Assembly (NCBI RefSeq): GCF_000695625.1
Contig: NZ_JMQI01000081.1
Coordinates: 1 to 64,000 of the forward strand
Reading direction: 5' to 3'
Origin: Amycolatopsis rifamycinica
GTDB taxonomy: Bacteria > Actinomycetota > Actinomycetes > Mycobacteriales > Pseudonocardiaceae
Length of the DNA: 64,000 bases
Shown: positions 51,283-60,485 of the stretch, piece after piece
How the letters are laid out: each line of letters starts with the position of its first letter
How positions within the stretch are numbered: the first letter of the stretch is position 1
The notes under the pieces: generated by a model
What the model was told of the DNA's origin: nothing
Database searches by the model: none
What the model saw: the letters and a program-made list of their open reading frames with translations, nothing else
Made by a program: the position numbers and the translations under genes

Positions 51283-51642
51283 ATGATGGCCAGCGCAGCA
51301 CGTCCGTCGGGACCCGTTGCCGGTGCCGGGCAGCCTTTCCCACCGAATTCAGCCGCTCCGGCGGGCCGGTAGTCAGGAGACCTCGGTGTCGCGACTTCGG
51401 GGCAGGCCACCGGGGCGGAGACGGAACCGGCGTTCAAGACGACCGAATTCTTCGTCTTCCTGGCCGGTGTCGTCGCGATCGTGGTCACCGCCGTGACAGT
51501 CGACGGGGACGCCAGCACCGGCGGTGACCCGTTCAATGCCGAACAGGCGCTGCGCTACATCACTTTCCTCGCCATCGGCTACATGATCAGCCGCCGTTTG
51601 GCCAAGGCCGGTGCGCGTCAGCGTGCCGGCGACCGCCGCTGA
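51283..51642 (+). pseudogene. Small membrane protein gene interrupted by in-frame TAG
   Basis: A strong ribosome site (GAAGGAGA) precedes the ATG at 51283. The frame reads ASAARPSGPVAGAGQPFPPN, meets TAG at 51370-51372, and continues open in the same frame: GDLGVATSGQATG, FKTTEFFVFLAGVVAIVVTA, then YITFLAIGYMISRRLAK to TGA at 51640-51642. The downstream part is clearly coding (a two-helix membrane protein) and has no start of its own, so a single base change (for example CAG or CGG to TAG) has broken a 119-codon gene, unless the TAG is read through. Confidence 0.65.
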
Positions 51643-51853
51643 TCCGCTCTCTCCGTCGCGATGAGCACCGCTTCCGCGCAGCGGACGGTAGGGGAAACCC
51701 TGCGAGGGGAAGCGGAGGTCGTCCGGCGAGCGGGATCGCCCGCGGTGACGGCGCGTTCGCGGGAGGGCGTTGTCATGGCGTACACCGATGGGGTGAGCGT
51801 CCGAAGCAGTGAATCTTCCGGTGCGCGGCCGTCACCGTGTCGGACCCGTCGAT

Positions 51854-51897
51854 ACCGCGCTCCCCGGAGCGTCGATCATGCTCCAGGGGAGCGCGGT
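51854..51897. terminator. Long hairpin
   Basis: ACCGCGCTCCCCGGAGC (51854-51870) pairs with GCTCCAGGGGAGCGCGGT (51880-51897) with one bulged base and a 9-nt loop. It is isolated from genes except the broken membrane-protein gene 210 bp upstream. A terminator or RNA element; no T-run is present. Confidence 0.45.
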
Positions 51898-51982
51898 ACC
51901 GCGAGCAGCTGACTGTTTAACCGCCCACGACCAGCGGCTGCGTCACACCAGTCCCTACACCGGAGATCACGTCATGCGTCAG

Positions 51983-52981
51983 CTAGGTGTGATGTCCGGG
52001 GAGGTTGGTCAGCCGGGTGATGGGTGGCTTGCCTCCGATGGATGAGTGGGGTCGGTGGTGATTGTAGAAGTGCAGCCACCTGGGCAGAGCTGAGCGGCGG
52101 TGGTGTTCGCTGGGATAGAAACGGGCGTAGGCCCAGCCGTCGGCCAGGGTGCGGTGGAACCGCTCGATTTTGCCGTTGGTCTGTGGCCGGTAGGGCCGGG
52201 TCCGTTTCGGGGTGATGCCCAGCTCGGTGCAGGTGTCGCGCCAGGCGTGCGAGCGGTAGCAGGCACCGTTGTCCGACAGCACGCGTTCGACGGTAACGCC
52301 GTGCTCGGTGAACCAGTCGACCGCGCGCCGAAGGACGCCGAGGGCGGTGTGGGCTTTCTCGTCGGTGTGGATTTCGGCGTAGGCGAGGCGGGAGTGGTCG
52401 TCGATGACGGTGTGCACGAAGGCCACCCCGGTGCGGGCGTGTCGGTCGGCGCTCCAGATTCCGGTGCGTCGCGAGGTCGCTGATTTGTTCTTGTTGCCTT
52501 GCTGTTTTCCGAGGTAGCGCCAGCCGCCGCCGTCGGGGATGTTGCCGAACTTGGTGACATCGACGTGGATCAGGGAGCCGGGGTGGTCGTGTTCGTAGCG
52601 GCGCAGTGGTTCGCCGGTGACCCGGTCGATGCGGGACAGCCGGTTGACCCGGCAGCGGGTCAACACTGCGTGCACGGTCGAGGCGGGCAGCCCGAGCCGG
52701 CCGCCGATCTGGACCGGGCCCAGCCGCTTGCGCCACCGCAATCGCACGATCTGCCGCACTGACTGTTCGGGTGTGCGGTTCGGGCTGTGATGCGGGCGGC
52801 AGCTGCGGTCGGTCATCCCGGCTGCGCCTTCGGCGCGGTAGCGGTCGGCCCACTTGCGGGCCGTTTTGGCGGCGACCATGAACATCTTCGCCGCTGCGGT
52901 GTAGGTCCAGCCCTGCTCGACGATCAGGCGGGCGAGTCGTAGCCGGGTGCGTGGGGTCAGGGTGGCGTTAGGGTGGGACAC
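51983..52981 (-). CDS. IS481-family transposase
   Basis: 332 aa, intact. The N-terminal HTH is LARLIVEQGWTYTAAAKMFM. The DDE core has Asp in SLIHVDVTKFGNIP, Asp in RVLSDNGACYRSH and Glu in TNGKIERFHRTLADG. The C-terminal HFYNHHRPHSSIGGKPP is the rve_3 tail typical of IS481. The last codons run into the left terminal repeat and duplicated target. Full length with all catalytic residues, so probably active. Confidence 0.93.
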   Translation of the reverse strand: MSHPNATLTPRTRLRLARLIVEQGWTYTAAAKMFMVAAKTARKWADRYRAEGAAGMTDRSCRPHHSPNRTPEQSVRQIVRLRWRKRLGPVQIGGRLGLPASTVHAVLTRCRVNRLSRIDRVTGEPLRRYEHDHPGSLIHVDVTKFGNIPDGGGWRYLGKQQGNKNKSATSRRTGIWSADRHARTGVAFVHTVIDDHSRLAYAEIHTDEKAHTALGVLRRAVDWFTEHGVTVERVLSDNGACYRSHAWRDTCTELGITPKRTRPYRPQTNGKIERFHRTLADGWAYARFYPSEHHRRSALPRWLHFYNHHRPHSSIGGKPPITRLTNLPGHHT

Positions 52982-53105
52982 GAAGGCCTCCGGTCGGTGA
53001 TGTGGTTCCTAGACAGCTCCACTTCACATCCGGAGGCCTTCACCTGTCAGCACGACAGGCCGCCACTGGTCACCTCAACTCGGGACAACGTCCCTGGACA
53101 TCACA
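51988..53105 (-). mobile_element. IS481-family insertion sequence (1118 bp, with 6-bp duplication)
   Basis: The ends are TGTGATGTCCGGGGA on the left (51988-52002) and the complement of TGTGATGTCCAGGGA on the right (53091-53105). Both are flanked by GCTAGG as a direct repeat (51982-51987 and 53106-53111), a clean target-site duplication. The element ends 27 bp beyond the stop of the GAF-ANTAR gene, so it inserted just downstream of that gene. Confidence 0.92.
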
Positions 53106-53132
53106 GCTAGGCAACGCTCGCGCTGCCGAAGG

Positions 53133-53873
53133 TCAAGCACTTCCGTCGATTCCGACGGCGTGGGCGACAAATCGCTCCGCCAGGACACGCAGCTTGAGGT
53201 TCTCCCGTTGCGATTGCTCGACGAGCAAGGTGAACGCTTCGTCGGCACTGATCTGGCGAATCGCCATCAGGATACCCTTGGCCTGGTCGATCACTGCGCG
53301 GCTGGTCAGCGCGGCGCGCAGGTTCTCGGCGAGTTCGCTGGCCTGACGGTAGCGCTGGTAAAGCCGCAAGATCGCCTCGGCCGCAGCCGTGTAGAGCTCC
53401 AGCAGCGCCGCGTCGAGTTCGGCGAAGCCGTGCGCCTGAGTGCCGTAGCAGTTGATCGCGCCGGCGTGTTCGTCGTCGACCACCAGCGGCGCGGACAGGA
53501 AGCTGTCGAATCCGGCGTCGTGGGCGTCGCCGGCGAACTTCGGCCACCGCTCCCGCGCCTCCGACACCTGCACCCGTTCCAGTTTGCCGCTGCGGGCGGC
53601 CTCCAGGCACGGCCCGCCGTGCCGATACTGATCACGGTCCACTTCGGCGACCAGGTCGCTGGTCGTGGCCGCAGTGTGCGGCTGCCCATCACGCAGCAGC
53701 GTCACCGTCGCCTCTGCCACCCCGGGTACCGCCTTGGCCACCTGCAGGCACATCTGATGCAGCAGCACCTGGAAGTCCTGGTCGGTGTCCAGTGCGGCGG
53801 TCAGGGTTTGCAGGGCGCTGGTGACCTCGTCGAGCATCTGCGGCCACGGAACGTCGGAACTTGATCGGGTCAT
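53133..53873 (-). CDS. GAF-ANTAR regulator
   Basis: 246 aa from the ATG at 53873. The GAF domain spans about residues 25-165 (FQVLLHQMCLQVAKAVPGVA, then FDSFLSAPLVVDDEHAGAIN). The ANTAR RNA-binding domain is at about 180-240 (RAVIDQAKGILMAIRQISAD, then AFTLLVEQSQRENLKLRVLA). ANTAR proteins act as antiterminators by binding paired RNA hexaloops. The GAF domain would sense a small molecule or redox state. The IS481 element lies just behind its stop. Confidence 0.88.
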   Translation of the reverse strand: MTRSSSDVPWPQMLDEVTSALQTLTAALDTDQDFQVLLHQMCLQVAKAVPGVAEATVTLLRDGQPHTAATTSDLVAEVDRDQYRHGGPCLEAARSGKLERVQVSEARERWPKFAGDAHDAGFDSFLSAPLVVDDEHAGAINCYGTQAHGFAELDAALLELYTAAAEAILRLYQRYRQASELAENLRAALTSRAVIDQAKGILMAIRQISADEAFTLLVEQSQRENLKLRVLAERFVAHAVGIDGSA

Positions 53874-54471
53874 GGTGCGGCCTCCACATCGGCCCACGTC
53901 GACCTCAAGCGGCCACTGCCCGCATCACGGCACACCCAGCCAGCCACCCCTCGTGCCCGCGTCCAGCACAGGATTCCAGGGGATCGAGGCTCGCTGTTTG
54001 AACCAAAGAATGGCGATCGTCGTGCACGCTGGCGCGGCAGCGATCCCTTCACGTCGCGCGGATGGTTGCGCTGAGAAGGTGGAGCACCGCAGAGCCGATG
54101 CACGCGAGAAACCTCCGTACCTCGCACTGTAGTCGATCGGCCCTCGGCGCGACAGGCCAGTTCACTGGTGGTCGAAGACGGCCACTCCCACGGGCTGCGT
54201 CCGGCGGGTTCCCCGAGCTCCCACGGCGGCAACCAGGACACAGTGAACCCCGTTTACCGGGCGGGCTCGATAGTGACGGTACTGCTTGATGCGTGGCGAT
54301 GTCGTTGTGAAGGCCATGCGCTGCTCCGCTGGTTTCAGCAGCCTGCCGCCCTCTGCGCGGAGCGCACCGTCCAGTTCGGCGCGAATGAGCCGATATCCGT
54401 CGGTGCACGATTCGGCGTGGGGAAGTGGCCGCGTCGTGCAAATCGGCTTGGTGCCCTCACTGTGCGCGGAT
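53874..54471. other. Intergenic region
   Basis: About 600 bp between the ANTAR gene and the MFS gene. Open frames on both strands lack family motifs and consistent bias. No gene is supported. Confidence 0.3.
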
Positions 54472-55707
54472 TCAGCGGCTTGCTTGCTCGAAGGCGTGGC
54501 TACGGGTGAGTGCGCGCGTTGTGCTGATTGCTGCGGCCCCCAATCCTAGGCCTGCCGCCGCGGCGGTGAAGGCCGGACCGCCGAGCGGGAACAGGCCCAG
54601 TAGCGAGGTGGCCGCGGCGACGCCCGCGTTCTCCATGGCGTTGTTCCAGGACACCGTGGACGCGCGTTGTCGAGGCTCGGCCGAGCTGAGATAGGTTTGC
54701 TGGGTGGTGTAGAACGCTCCACCTGCCACGAACCACACCGCCAACGCGGTCACGCTGAGGACGAAGTGGTTGCTCAGCGATGCGACGGCAACGGCGACGC
54801 TGAACAGCACTGCCCAGGCGGCTGCCAGCCAGCCGTTGGCGTTGCCGAAGCGGTGAGTCCGATCGAGCAGGGGGCCGGCCAGCATCGACCCGATCAATGA
54901 GGCGGCACCGACGACCATGCCGACCAGACCCAGTTGCCCGACGGAAAGGCCGAATCGTTGGGTCAGCAGGGCTCCGGCGTAGGTGTAGGTGCCCAGCCTG
55001 CCGCCTTGCAGGAGGGCGGTGGCCAGCAGTGCCGACCGGATCGATCGGGACCGCCAGATGCGGAAGGACCCACTGAGGGAAGCGTGCCCTTCGGGGCGTG
55101 GCCCGCTCAGGCGCCACGCGATGATCGGCACGATGAGCACCAAGCCGGCCGCGACGGCGAAGAAGTTCCAGCGCCAGTTCGCTGCGTGAGCCACGGTGGC
55201 GCCTACGGGGACACCAAGGACCTGGCCCAGTGCATAGGAGGCGGCGCCCAAGCCGATGGCCTTTCCCCGATGCATGGGCCGTGCCATCTCGGCGAAGTAG
55301 GCCCACATCGCTGGGGCGGCGATGGCGCCGCCCAGGCCGGTCAGTGCCCGGGCCGCGATCAACAGGCCGATTCCGGGGGCGAGGCCGCAGAGCAGGTTGC
55401 CGATCAGGAACAGGCCCAGCCCGGCCGTGACGAACACGCGGCGAGGCGCGCGGTCGGATCTCGCGCCGACGAAAGGTCCCACGATGGCATAGGTCAGGAC
55501 GTAGGCGGTAACGACCGTCGCAGTCGTCTGGGTGCTGGCTCCCAGGTCGGAGGCGATGGTCGGGAGCAGAGGGGAAATGAGGAACGTTTCCACTCCCATC
55601 AGGCACAGCACCGCGTACAGCACCGCGAACCGGAGCCACGGCGTGGCGGCCCGCACCGCGGGAGCGGCGGCTGCGCGCTCCCGCGGTGCGACATTACCGG
55701 TGTTCAT
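54472..55707 (-). CDS. MFS transporter (drug/metabolite efflux type)
   Basis: 411 aa with about 12 membrane helices. MFS motif A appears as GARSDRAPRRVFV between helices 2 and 3. Other family features are YVLTYAIVGPFVGARSD and ALTGLGGAIAAPAMWAYF. It resembles the AraJ/sugar-efflux-like DHA1 transporters. Its ATG overlaps the stop of the 5-aminolevulinate synthase gene by 4 nt, so both are made from one transcript. It may export the product of that enzyme or a metabolite derived from it. Confidence 0.87.
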   Translation of the reverse strand: MNTGNVAPRERAAAAPAVRAATPWLRFAVLYAVLCLMGVETFLISPLLPTIASDLGASTQTTATVVTAYVLTYAIVGPFVGARSDRAPRRVFVTAGLGLFLIGNLLCGLAPGIGLLIAARALTGLGGAIAAPAMWAYFAEMARPMHRGKAIGLGAASYALGQVLGVPVGATVAHAANWRWNFFAVAAGLVLIVPIIAWRLSGPRPEGHASLSGSFRIWRSRSIRSALLATALLQGGRLGTYTYAGALLTQRFGLSVGQLGLVGMVVGAASLIGSMLAGPLLDRTHRFGNANGWLAAAWAVLFSVAVAVASLSNHFVLSVTALAVWFVAGGAFYTTQQTYLSSAEPRQRASTVSWNNAMENAGVAAATSLLGLFPLGGPAFTAAAAGLGLGAAAISTTRALTRSHAFEQASR

Positions 55708-56957
55708 CGGGCCTCGAGCAGCGTGCGCTCAACGACCGTGCTGTGCCGGGTGCGTGGCAACCCCAGCTGTGTCCACACCAGATCGACAGCGTCGGCGAAG
55801 CGGTCGACTTCGTCGGGGCGGTGTACCGGCGAGGGGTTGATCCGCAGCCGTTCGGTTCCCCTTGCGACGCTGGGGAAGTTGATGGGTTGCACGTACATGG
55901 CGTGCTCGATCAGCAACGTGTCCGCCAATTGCTTGCAGTGGTGGGGATCGCCCACCAGCACGGGCACGATGTGGCTCTGATCGCAGACCATCGGGATCCC
56001 GGCCTGGTGGAACCGCGCCTTGAGCTGCGCGGCACGTGCGTGCAGCTGCCGACGTTCCTCGTTGCAGTGCCGCAGATGTCGCACGCTGGTCAAGGCCGCC
56101 GCCGCCAGGGAAGGCGGCATGGCCAGGGTGAAGATGAACGCGGGAGCGAAGCTGCGAATGGCATCCAGGACGGCGTCGGCACCGACGATGTAGCCACCGG
56201 CGGTGCCGTACCCCTTGGCGAAGGTGCCCATGAGGATGTCGACCTGATCGGCCACGCCCAGCTGCGCCGCCAACCCGGCGCCCTCGGGTCCGTACATCGC
56301 CACGGTGTGCGCCTCGTCCACGTACACCAGCGCGTTGTGCTTCTTGGCCACGGAGCACAGCTCTACCATGGGTGCCCGGTCGCCGTCCATGGAGTAGATC
56401 GACTCGAACGCCACCACCTTCGGCCGGTCGCGGTCCACGGATCGAAGGAGGAAGTCGAGGTGGTCCACGTCGTTGTGGCCGAACACGTGCTTTTCCGCTC
56501 CGCTCTGCTGCATGCCGATGATCATCGATGCGTGGTTGAACTCATCGGAGAAGAACACGCATCCCGGCAGGCGCCGGCCCAGGACGCCCAGCGCGGCCTC
56601 GTTGGCGGCGTAGCCGGTGATGAAGGTCAGTCCACGCTCCTTCCGGTGCAGTTCGGCAATCTCTTTTTCCAGCAGGATGTGGTTGTGGTTGTTCCCGGAA
56701 ATGTTGCGTGACCCACCGGCGGCCACTCCGGATCGGTCGATGGAGGCTTTCATGGCCGCCATGACGTCCGGGTTCTGCCCCATTCCGAGATGGTCGTTGC
56801 TGCACCAGACCGTGATGAGGCGCTGGTTTCCGTCATGGTGGTGCACCGCTTGCGGGAAACTGCCCGCGAGACGTTCGATCTCGACGAAAACCCGGTAGTT
56901 CCCGGCTTCCTTGAGTTCCTGAACGCGCGCGGCAAGGTGACTCTGGTAATCGAACAC
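55704..56957 (-). CDS. hemA: 5-aminolevulinate synthase
   Basis: 417 aa; GTG at 56957 with GGGGGAA upstream. The start FDYQSHLAARVQELKEAGNY and the core WCSNDHLGMGQNPDVM, GSRNISGNNHNHILLE, YVDEAHTVAMYG (PLP Asp) and MGTFAKGYGTAGGYI (PLP Lys) are those of ALAS. It condenses glycine and succinyl-CoA. Most actinomycetes make heme precursor from glutamate instead. Actinobacterial ALAS copies usually feed the C5N ring of secondary metabolites. No amide synthetase or polyketide genes adjoin it, so its role is open. Coupled to an MFS gene. Confidence 0.9.
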   Translation of the reverse strand: MFDYQSHLAARVQELKEAGNYRVFVEIERLAGSFPQAVHHHDGNQRLITVWCSNDHLGMGQNPDVMAAMKASIDRSGVAAGGSRNISGNNHNHILLEKEIAELHRKERGLTFITGYAANEAALGVLGRRLPGCVFFSDEFNHASMIIGMQQSGAEKHVFGHNDVDHLDFLLRSVDRDRPKVVAFESIYSMDGDRAPMVELCSVAKKHNALVYVDEAHTVAMYGPEGAGLAAQLGVADQVDILMGTFAKGYGTAGGYIVGADAVLDAIRSFAPAFIFTLAMPPSLAAAALTSVRHLRHCNEERRQLHARAAQLKARFHQAGIPMVCDQSHIVPVLVGDPHHCKQLADTLLIEHAMYVQPINFPSVARGTERLRINPSPVHRPDEVDRFADAVDLVWTQLGLPRTRHSTVVERTLLEAR

Positions 56958-57815
56958 GATGGTTCCCCCGTGGGAGTAGGTGGGGGCGCTGACAGACCGA
57001 GCCCGCTTTTTGAGTCCCCGGCCGACAGTGGGTGCCCCCTCCGACCAGATGAGGCTTGCCGCTCCGACTCGCCAGAAACCTGCGAATCCAGGTCCACCCG
57101 ATCGGTGCAGCGTCGCAGCCGCTACGCCTTGAAATCCGACGATCCGGCAGCCTCGGCCGAGACTGACATGCCGTGGCCGCGGCGGCGTAGTTCCATCGCC
57201 CGGCGCACCGATATCCCCGTGCCGCAGGATGCGGACGAAGGACCCGGCGTCGCAACGGACCCTGGGAAACGGTTTCAGCACCACGGCGCACGGCATCTAC
57301 CCCTCGGCGCACCTGGATGCCGTTCACCCGCTTGGCACAAGCCGAGCCCGATGGCAACGCACCGTCACTTACTGCCCAGGTCAGCAGACGCTCCCGGCTA
57401 ATGCCGCAGCGGGCCACCGAGTGGGTAACCTCCGCGGCCGACCGCCCAGGTGAGCCACACCACCACGCAGAACCCGTGCGCCGACCGCCAACCAGCCGCA
57501 CTCCTCGCTCGCTCAGCCACAAAGGCGCCCACAGCGCGTGTCGGCCGGGAACACCGCCGCACCGCGGGACGTGCGCGGCCAGCTGCCCCGATGCCTGCTA
57601 ATGCGCCACCCGAGCCGATTCACGGCGCTCAAGCGGAAGAGGACGGGAGTGCACCTGCCGCTGCCCGCAGGCCGGTGTCGGTTACATGCCCACCGGACTG
57701 CCTCTTCGGCCACGGCCATGACCGATGTTCGTGTGGCGGGTGAGGCGGTAGTTCCTGACCGCGGCCGGAAGTCGTGCACAACTGGTCAAGGTAGCCAGCC
57801 GGAGGAAGCGAGCCG
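56958..57815. other. Intergenic region upstream of 5-aminolevulinate synthase
   Basis: About 860 bp. It should contain the promoter of the leftward ALAS-MFS unit. A plus-strand frame ending at 57743 closes with TCPPDCLFGHGHDRCSCGG, a Cys/His cluster that could be a tiny metal-binding protein, but its start and the rest of the frame are unconvincing. No other gene is supported. Confidence 0.3.
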
Positions 57816-57965
57816 ATGTTGCCTGAACGTGATGAGCGGGTCCTGCGGCAGATCGAAGACCACCTGCGGGCTGAAGATCTCCGGTTCTCGTCGAGCTCGT
57901 CGGCCGGCTTCAGCGCCGCGCGGAGCTTGACGCGCCGGGACAGGTTATCCAGGGACACCGAGTAG
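57816..57965 (+). CDS. Small DUF3040-like protein
   Basis: 49 aa, ATG at 57816 with an excellent ribosome site (GGAGGAAG, 7-nt spacing). The N-terminus LPERDERVLRQIEDHLRAED matches the start of DUF3040 proteins, where an acidic helix precedes two membrane helices. Here the membrane part is absent and replaced by a Ser-rich, basic tail, so it is a truncated version or a soluble variant. Confidence 0.6.
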   Translation: MLPERDERVLRQIEDHLRAEDLRFSSSSSAGFSAARSLTRRDRLSRDTE

Positions 57966-58443
57966 CCCCAGAATGCCCCGAACCAAGCGCGGACGCCGGA
58001 TCGGCCGACGCGGGCGATCGTGGTGATGGTCCGCGGTCGGCAAGGCTGCGCCCTTGGTGAACCGAGTGGCCCCAGTACCGGATGTGGACGAAGCCCACAG
58101 CGCCAACGGAAGCCCGCCTGAGTGAGTCAGTGATGACCGTGACCGGTGGCCTCCTGCCGCCGCTGGACGAGTCACGGTGCGCCCGCCTCACCAAGACGAG
58201 CCGGTGCCCCAAGCCGGCTCGGCTGCCGAGGAGCCCATACCCGCTCGGCGGGTTTGTGGCCCGGATCTCGTGGTAGTCCACCGGGACCAGCACCGTGACC
58301 AGGCAGGCCGGTGCGAGATATTTCCGGCTGGTCGGTCGAACAGACACCGGCCCGCCGTTCCCTACCGAACCGGTCCGCTTCCGTACGCACACACGGGGAC
58401 GCCGGCGCTCGCCGCACCAGCCCAGCCCGGCCTCAGGAGAGAC
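57966..58443. other. Intergenic region
   Basis: About 480 bp with no gene seen. It presumably carries the promoter of the HAD/ABC-transporter operon; CAGGAGAG at 58434-58441 is the ribosome site of the first gene. Confidence 0.35.
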
Positions 58444-59121
58444 ATGAACCCCGCACTTTCCGGTCATGCCCAGAGCCCCACAGTGCTGCTCGACGCAGAC
58501 GGCACCCTCCTCCCCTCCGAGGAGCCGGCGTTCGAAGCATCGGCGGAGGTGACCGGCGCCTTCGCCGAGCGGTTCCCTCAGATGGGTGACCCCTCGCCGG
58601 ACCATCTGCGGCGCACCATCACCGGCAAGGACTTTCGGACCACCGCACAGGACCTGCTCACACACCAAGGGGTGACGTGCGGGCCGGAAGAGCTGGAGCA
58701 GTGGGTGGGGCCGGAAACGACCGACATCAGTGCCCACATCGACCGCGTGCTTCGGCCCAGACCTGACGTCCCGGCCGCGTGCTTCACCGCGACCGGACTC
58801 GACGAGCTGCTACCCGAGGACGTGCGCTTCAGCGCGGAGGACAGTGTTCCGTTGCCGACCAGCAAACCCGACCCGGCGGTCTACGAGCCGGCTCTGCGCG
58901 ACCTTGGAATTGCTCCGTCGCCGGCACTGTCCGTGGAGGACTCGGTCACCGGCGCGGAGTCAGCGATCAAAGCCGGCATCGCGACCACGGGCCTGGTGCA
59001 GTTCGTGCCGGTCGCCGGGCGGGCGGAAGCCCTCCGTGCGACGAGGGTGACCGGGGTGGTCGGCTCGTGGAAGGAGCTGGTGGACGAGTCGATCGATGAC
59101 CGCGAGGCGGTGCGGACATGA
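58444..59121 (+). CDS. HAD-family hydrolase with internal deletion
   Basis: 225 aa, ATG at 58444 after CAGGAGAG. HAD motif I is LLDADGTLLPSE, the Lys motif is TSKPDPAVYEPAL and motif IV is LSVEDSVTGAESAI. It resembles beta-phosphoglucomutase-type sugar-phosphate phosphatases. Motif II (the Ser/Thr strand between the cap and the Lys) is missing: RPRPDVPAA runs directly into CFTATGLDELL, a gap of about 25 residues relative to the family. It is first in an operon and overlaps the binding-protein gene by 4 nt. Activity is doubtful. Confidence 0.75.
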   Translation: MNPALSGHAQSPTVLLDADGTLLPSEEPAFEASAEVTGAFAERFPQMGDPSPDHLRRTITGKDFRTTAQDLLTHQGVTCGPEELEQWVGPETTDISAHIDRVLRPRPDVPAACFTATGLDELLPEDVRFSAEDSVPLPTSKPDPAVYEPALRDLGIAPSPALSVEDSVTGAESAIKAGIATTGLVQFVPVAGRAEALRATRVTGVVGSWKELVDESIDDREAVRT

Positions 59122-60467
59122 CGGCGAGAGGCGCGGAAAGCGAAGCGACGGCCATGATGAGGTGGGCCACAGGCCGCGTCTCCCGGCGGATCGGCGCCAC
59201 CGTCCTGGCCGCTGGCCTGGTGGCCGCGGCGCTCGCCGCTTGCAGCAACGACCCGACCGGAGCGGCCGGCGACGGGAACAACGCCACGCTGACCTTCGTC
59301 AACGCCCAGGACCCGGGCACCTTCGACCAGGTGATCGCCGCCTTCGAGAAGGCCAACCCGAACATCAAGGTCAAGCAGCAGGTCGTCCCGTTCGACGACC
59401 TGAACCCGACCATCCAATCCCGGCTCGGGGCCAAGGACGCGAGCATCGACCTCTACGACGTCGACGAGCCCCGGCTGCCCGCGTTCGTCGCGCGGGGCTT
59501 CCTTGCCGACCTCACCGACCTGCGCGGAGCGGCGCAAGGGAAGATCGATCCCAAGGCCCTCGAGGTGACGAGCTATCAGGGCAAGCAGTACGCGATGCCG
59601 CGCTGGACCTCCACCCAGCTGTTGTTCTACAACAAGACCCTGCTGGCGAAGGCCGGCGTGCCGGACCCGAGCAGCGATCCCAAGGTCCCGATGACGTGGC
59701 AGGACGTCGCCGCCGCGGGCAAGAAGGCGCAGACGGCCGGCGCCAAGTGGGGGTTCGTCTTCGACCAGGTCGACCGATACTACCAGCTGCAGCCGCTGCC
59801 CGAGTCGCTGAACGGCGGCCCCGGGCTCACCGGTCCGGGTCTGCTGACGCCCGATGTCGCGAATCCCGGCTGGGTGAAGGCGTTCACCTGGTACCAGTCC
59901 ATCTTCCGCGACGGGATCGCCCCGCGCGGCGTCGCGGTCGAGCAGACACCGGGACTGTTTTCCGCCGGCAGCACTGCGTTCTTCGCCGGTGGACCGTGGG
60001 ACGCGCCCCTGTTCGACAAGGCGAAGGACGTCGACTACGGCGTCGCCCCCTTCCCGAAGTTCGCCGGGGGCAAGCCGGCCTCGTCGACCGGGTCGTGGGC
60101 GACCGGGATCAGCCCGTTCTCGCAGAACCAGGCCGCGGCCAAGAAGTTCCTGACCTACCTGACGACCGACCCAGCGGGGGCCTGGCAGGCCAGTTCCCGC
60201 AACATCCCGGTGCAGCGGGACGCCTTCGAGCAGTACCTGGGCGCGCTGCGAAGCCAGGGCGCCCGGTCCACGCAGCTGGCGGCGATCGTGGAGAACGAGC
60301 TTGCGGCCAACGCTGTGCCCCGGCCGCTCACCACCGGGTTCGTCGACTTCGAAACCGTCATGAACAAGGCCTTCGCCGACATCCGCAACGGTTCCGAACC
60401 GGCGCCGCGGCTGCAGCAGGCCGGGCAGGAGCTCGCCCGGGTGCTGGCCAAGTACCGGAACAAGTAG
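59118..60467 (+). CDS. ABC sugar/polyol transporter, substrate-binding lipoprotein
   Basis: 449 aa. The signal peptide ends in lipobox LAAC (VAAALAACSNDP), so it is lipid-anchored outside the membrane. Family-1 solute-binding features: ATLTFVNAQDPGTFDQVIAA, LYDVDEPRLPAFVARGFLAD, RWTSTQLLFYNKTLLAKAGV. I use the ATG at 59118 that overlaps the HAD stop; the pair of ATGs at 59154-59159 gives a more typical signal peptide length. It delivers substrate to the two permeases that follow. Confidence 0.88.
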   Translation: MTARGAESEATAMMRWATGRVSRRIGATVLAAGLVAAALAACSNDPTGAAGDGNNATLTFVNAQDPGTFDQVIAAFEKANPNIKVKQQVVPFDDLNPTIQSRLGAKDASIDLYDVDEPRLPAFVARGFLADLTDLRGAAQGKIDPKALEVTSYQGKQYAMPRWTSTQLLFYNKTLLAKAGVPDPSSDPKVPMTWQDVAAAGKKAQTAGAKWGFVFDQVDRYYQLQPLPESLNGGPGLTGPGLLTPDVANPGWVKAFTWYQSIFRDGIAPRGVAVEQTPGLFSAGSTAFFAGGPWDAPLFDKAKDVDYGVAPFPKFAGGKPASSTGSWATGISPFSQNQAAAKKFLTYLTTDPAGAWQASSRNIPVQRDAFEQYLGALRSQGARSTQLAAIVENELAANAVPRPLTTGFVDFETVMNKAFADIRNGSEPAPRLQQAGQELARVLAKYRNK

Positions 60468-60485
60468 GCGTGGCGGGAGAACGAG

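Noticed and set aside
57450..57743. Cys/His-rich 97-codon ORF
   Set aside because: Only the last 20 residues look structured; the first part is non-coding in character and the start is unsupported.
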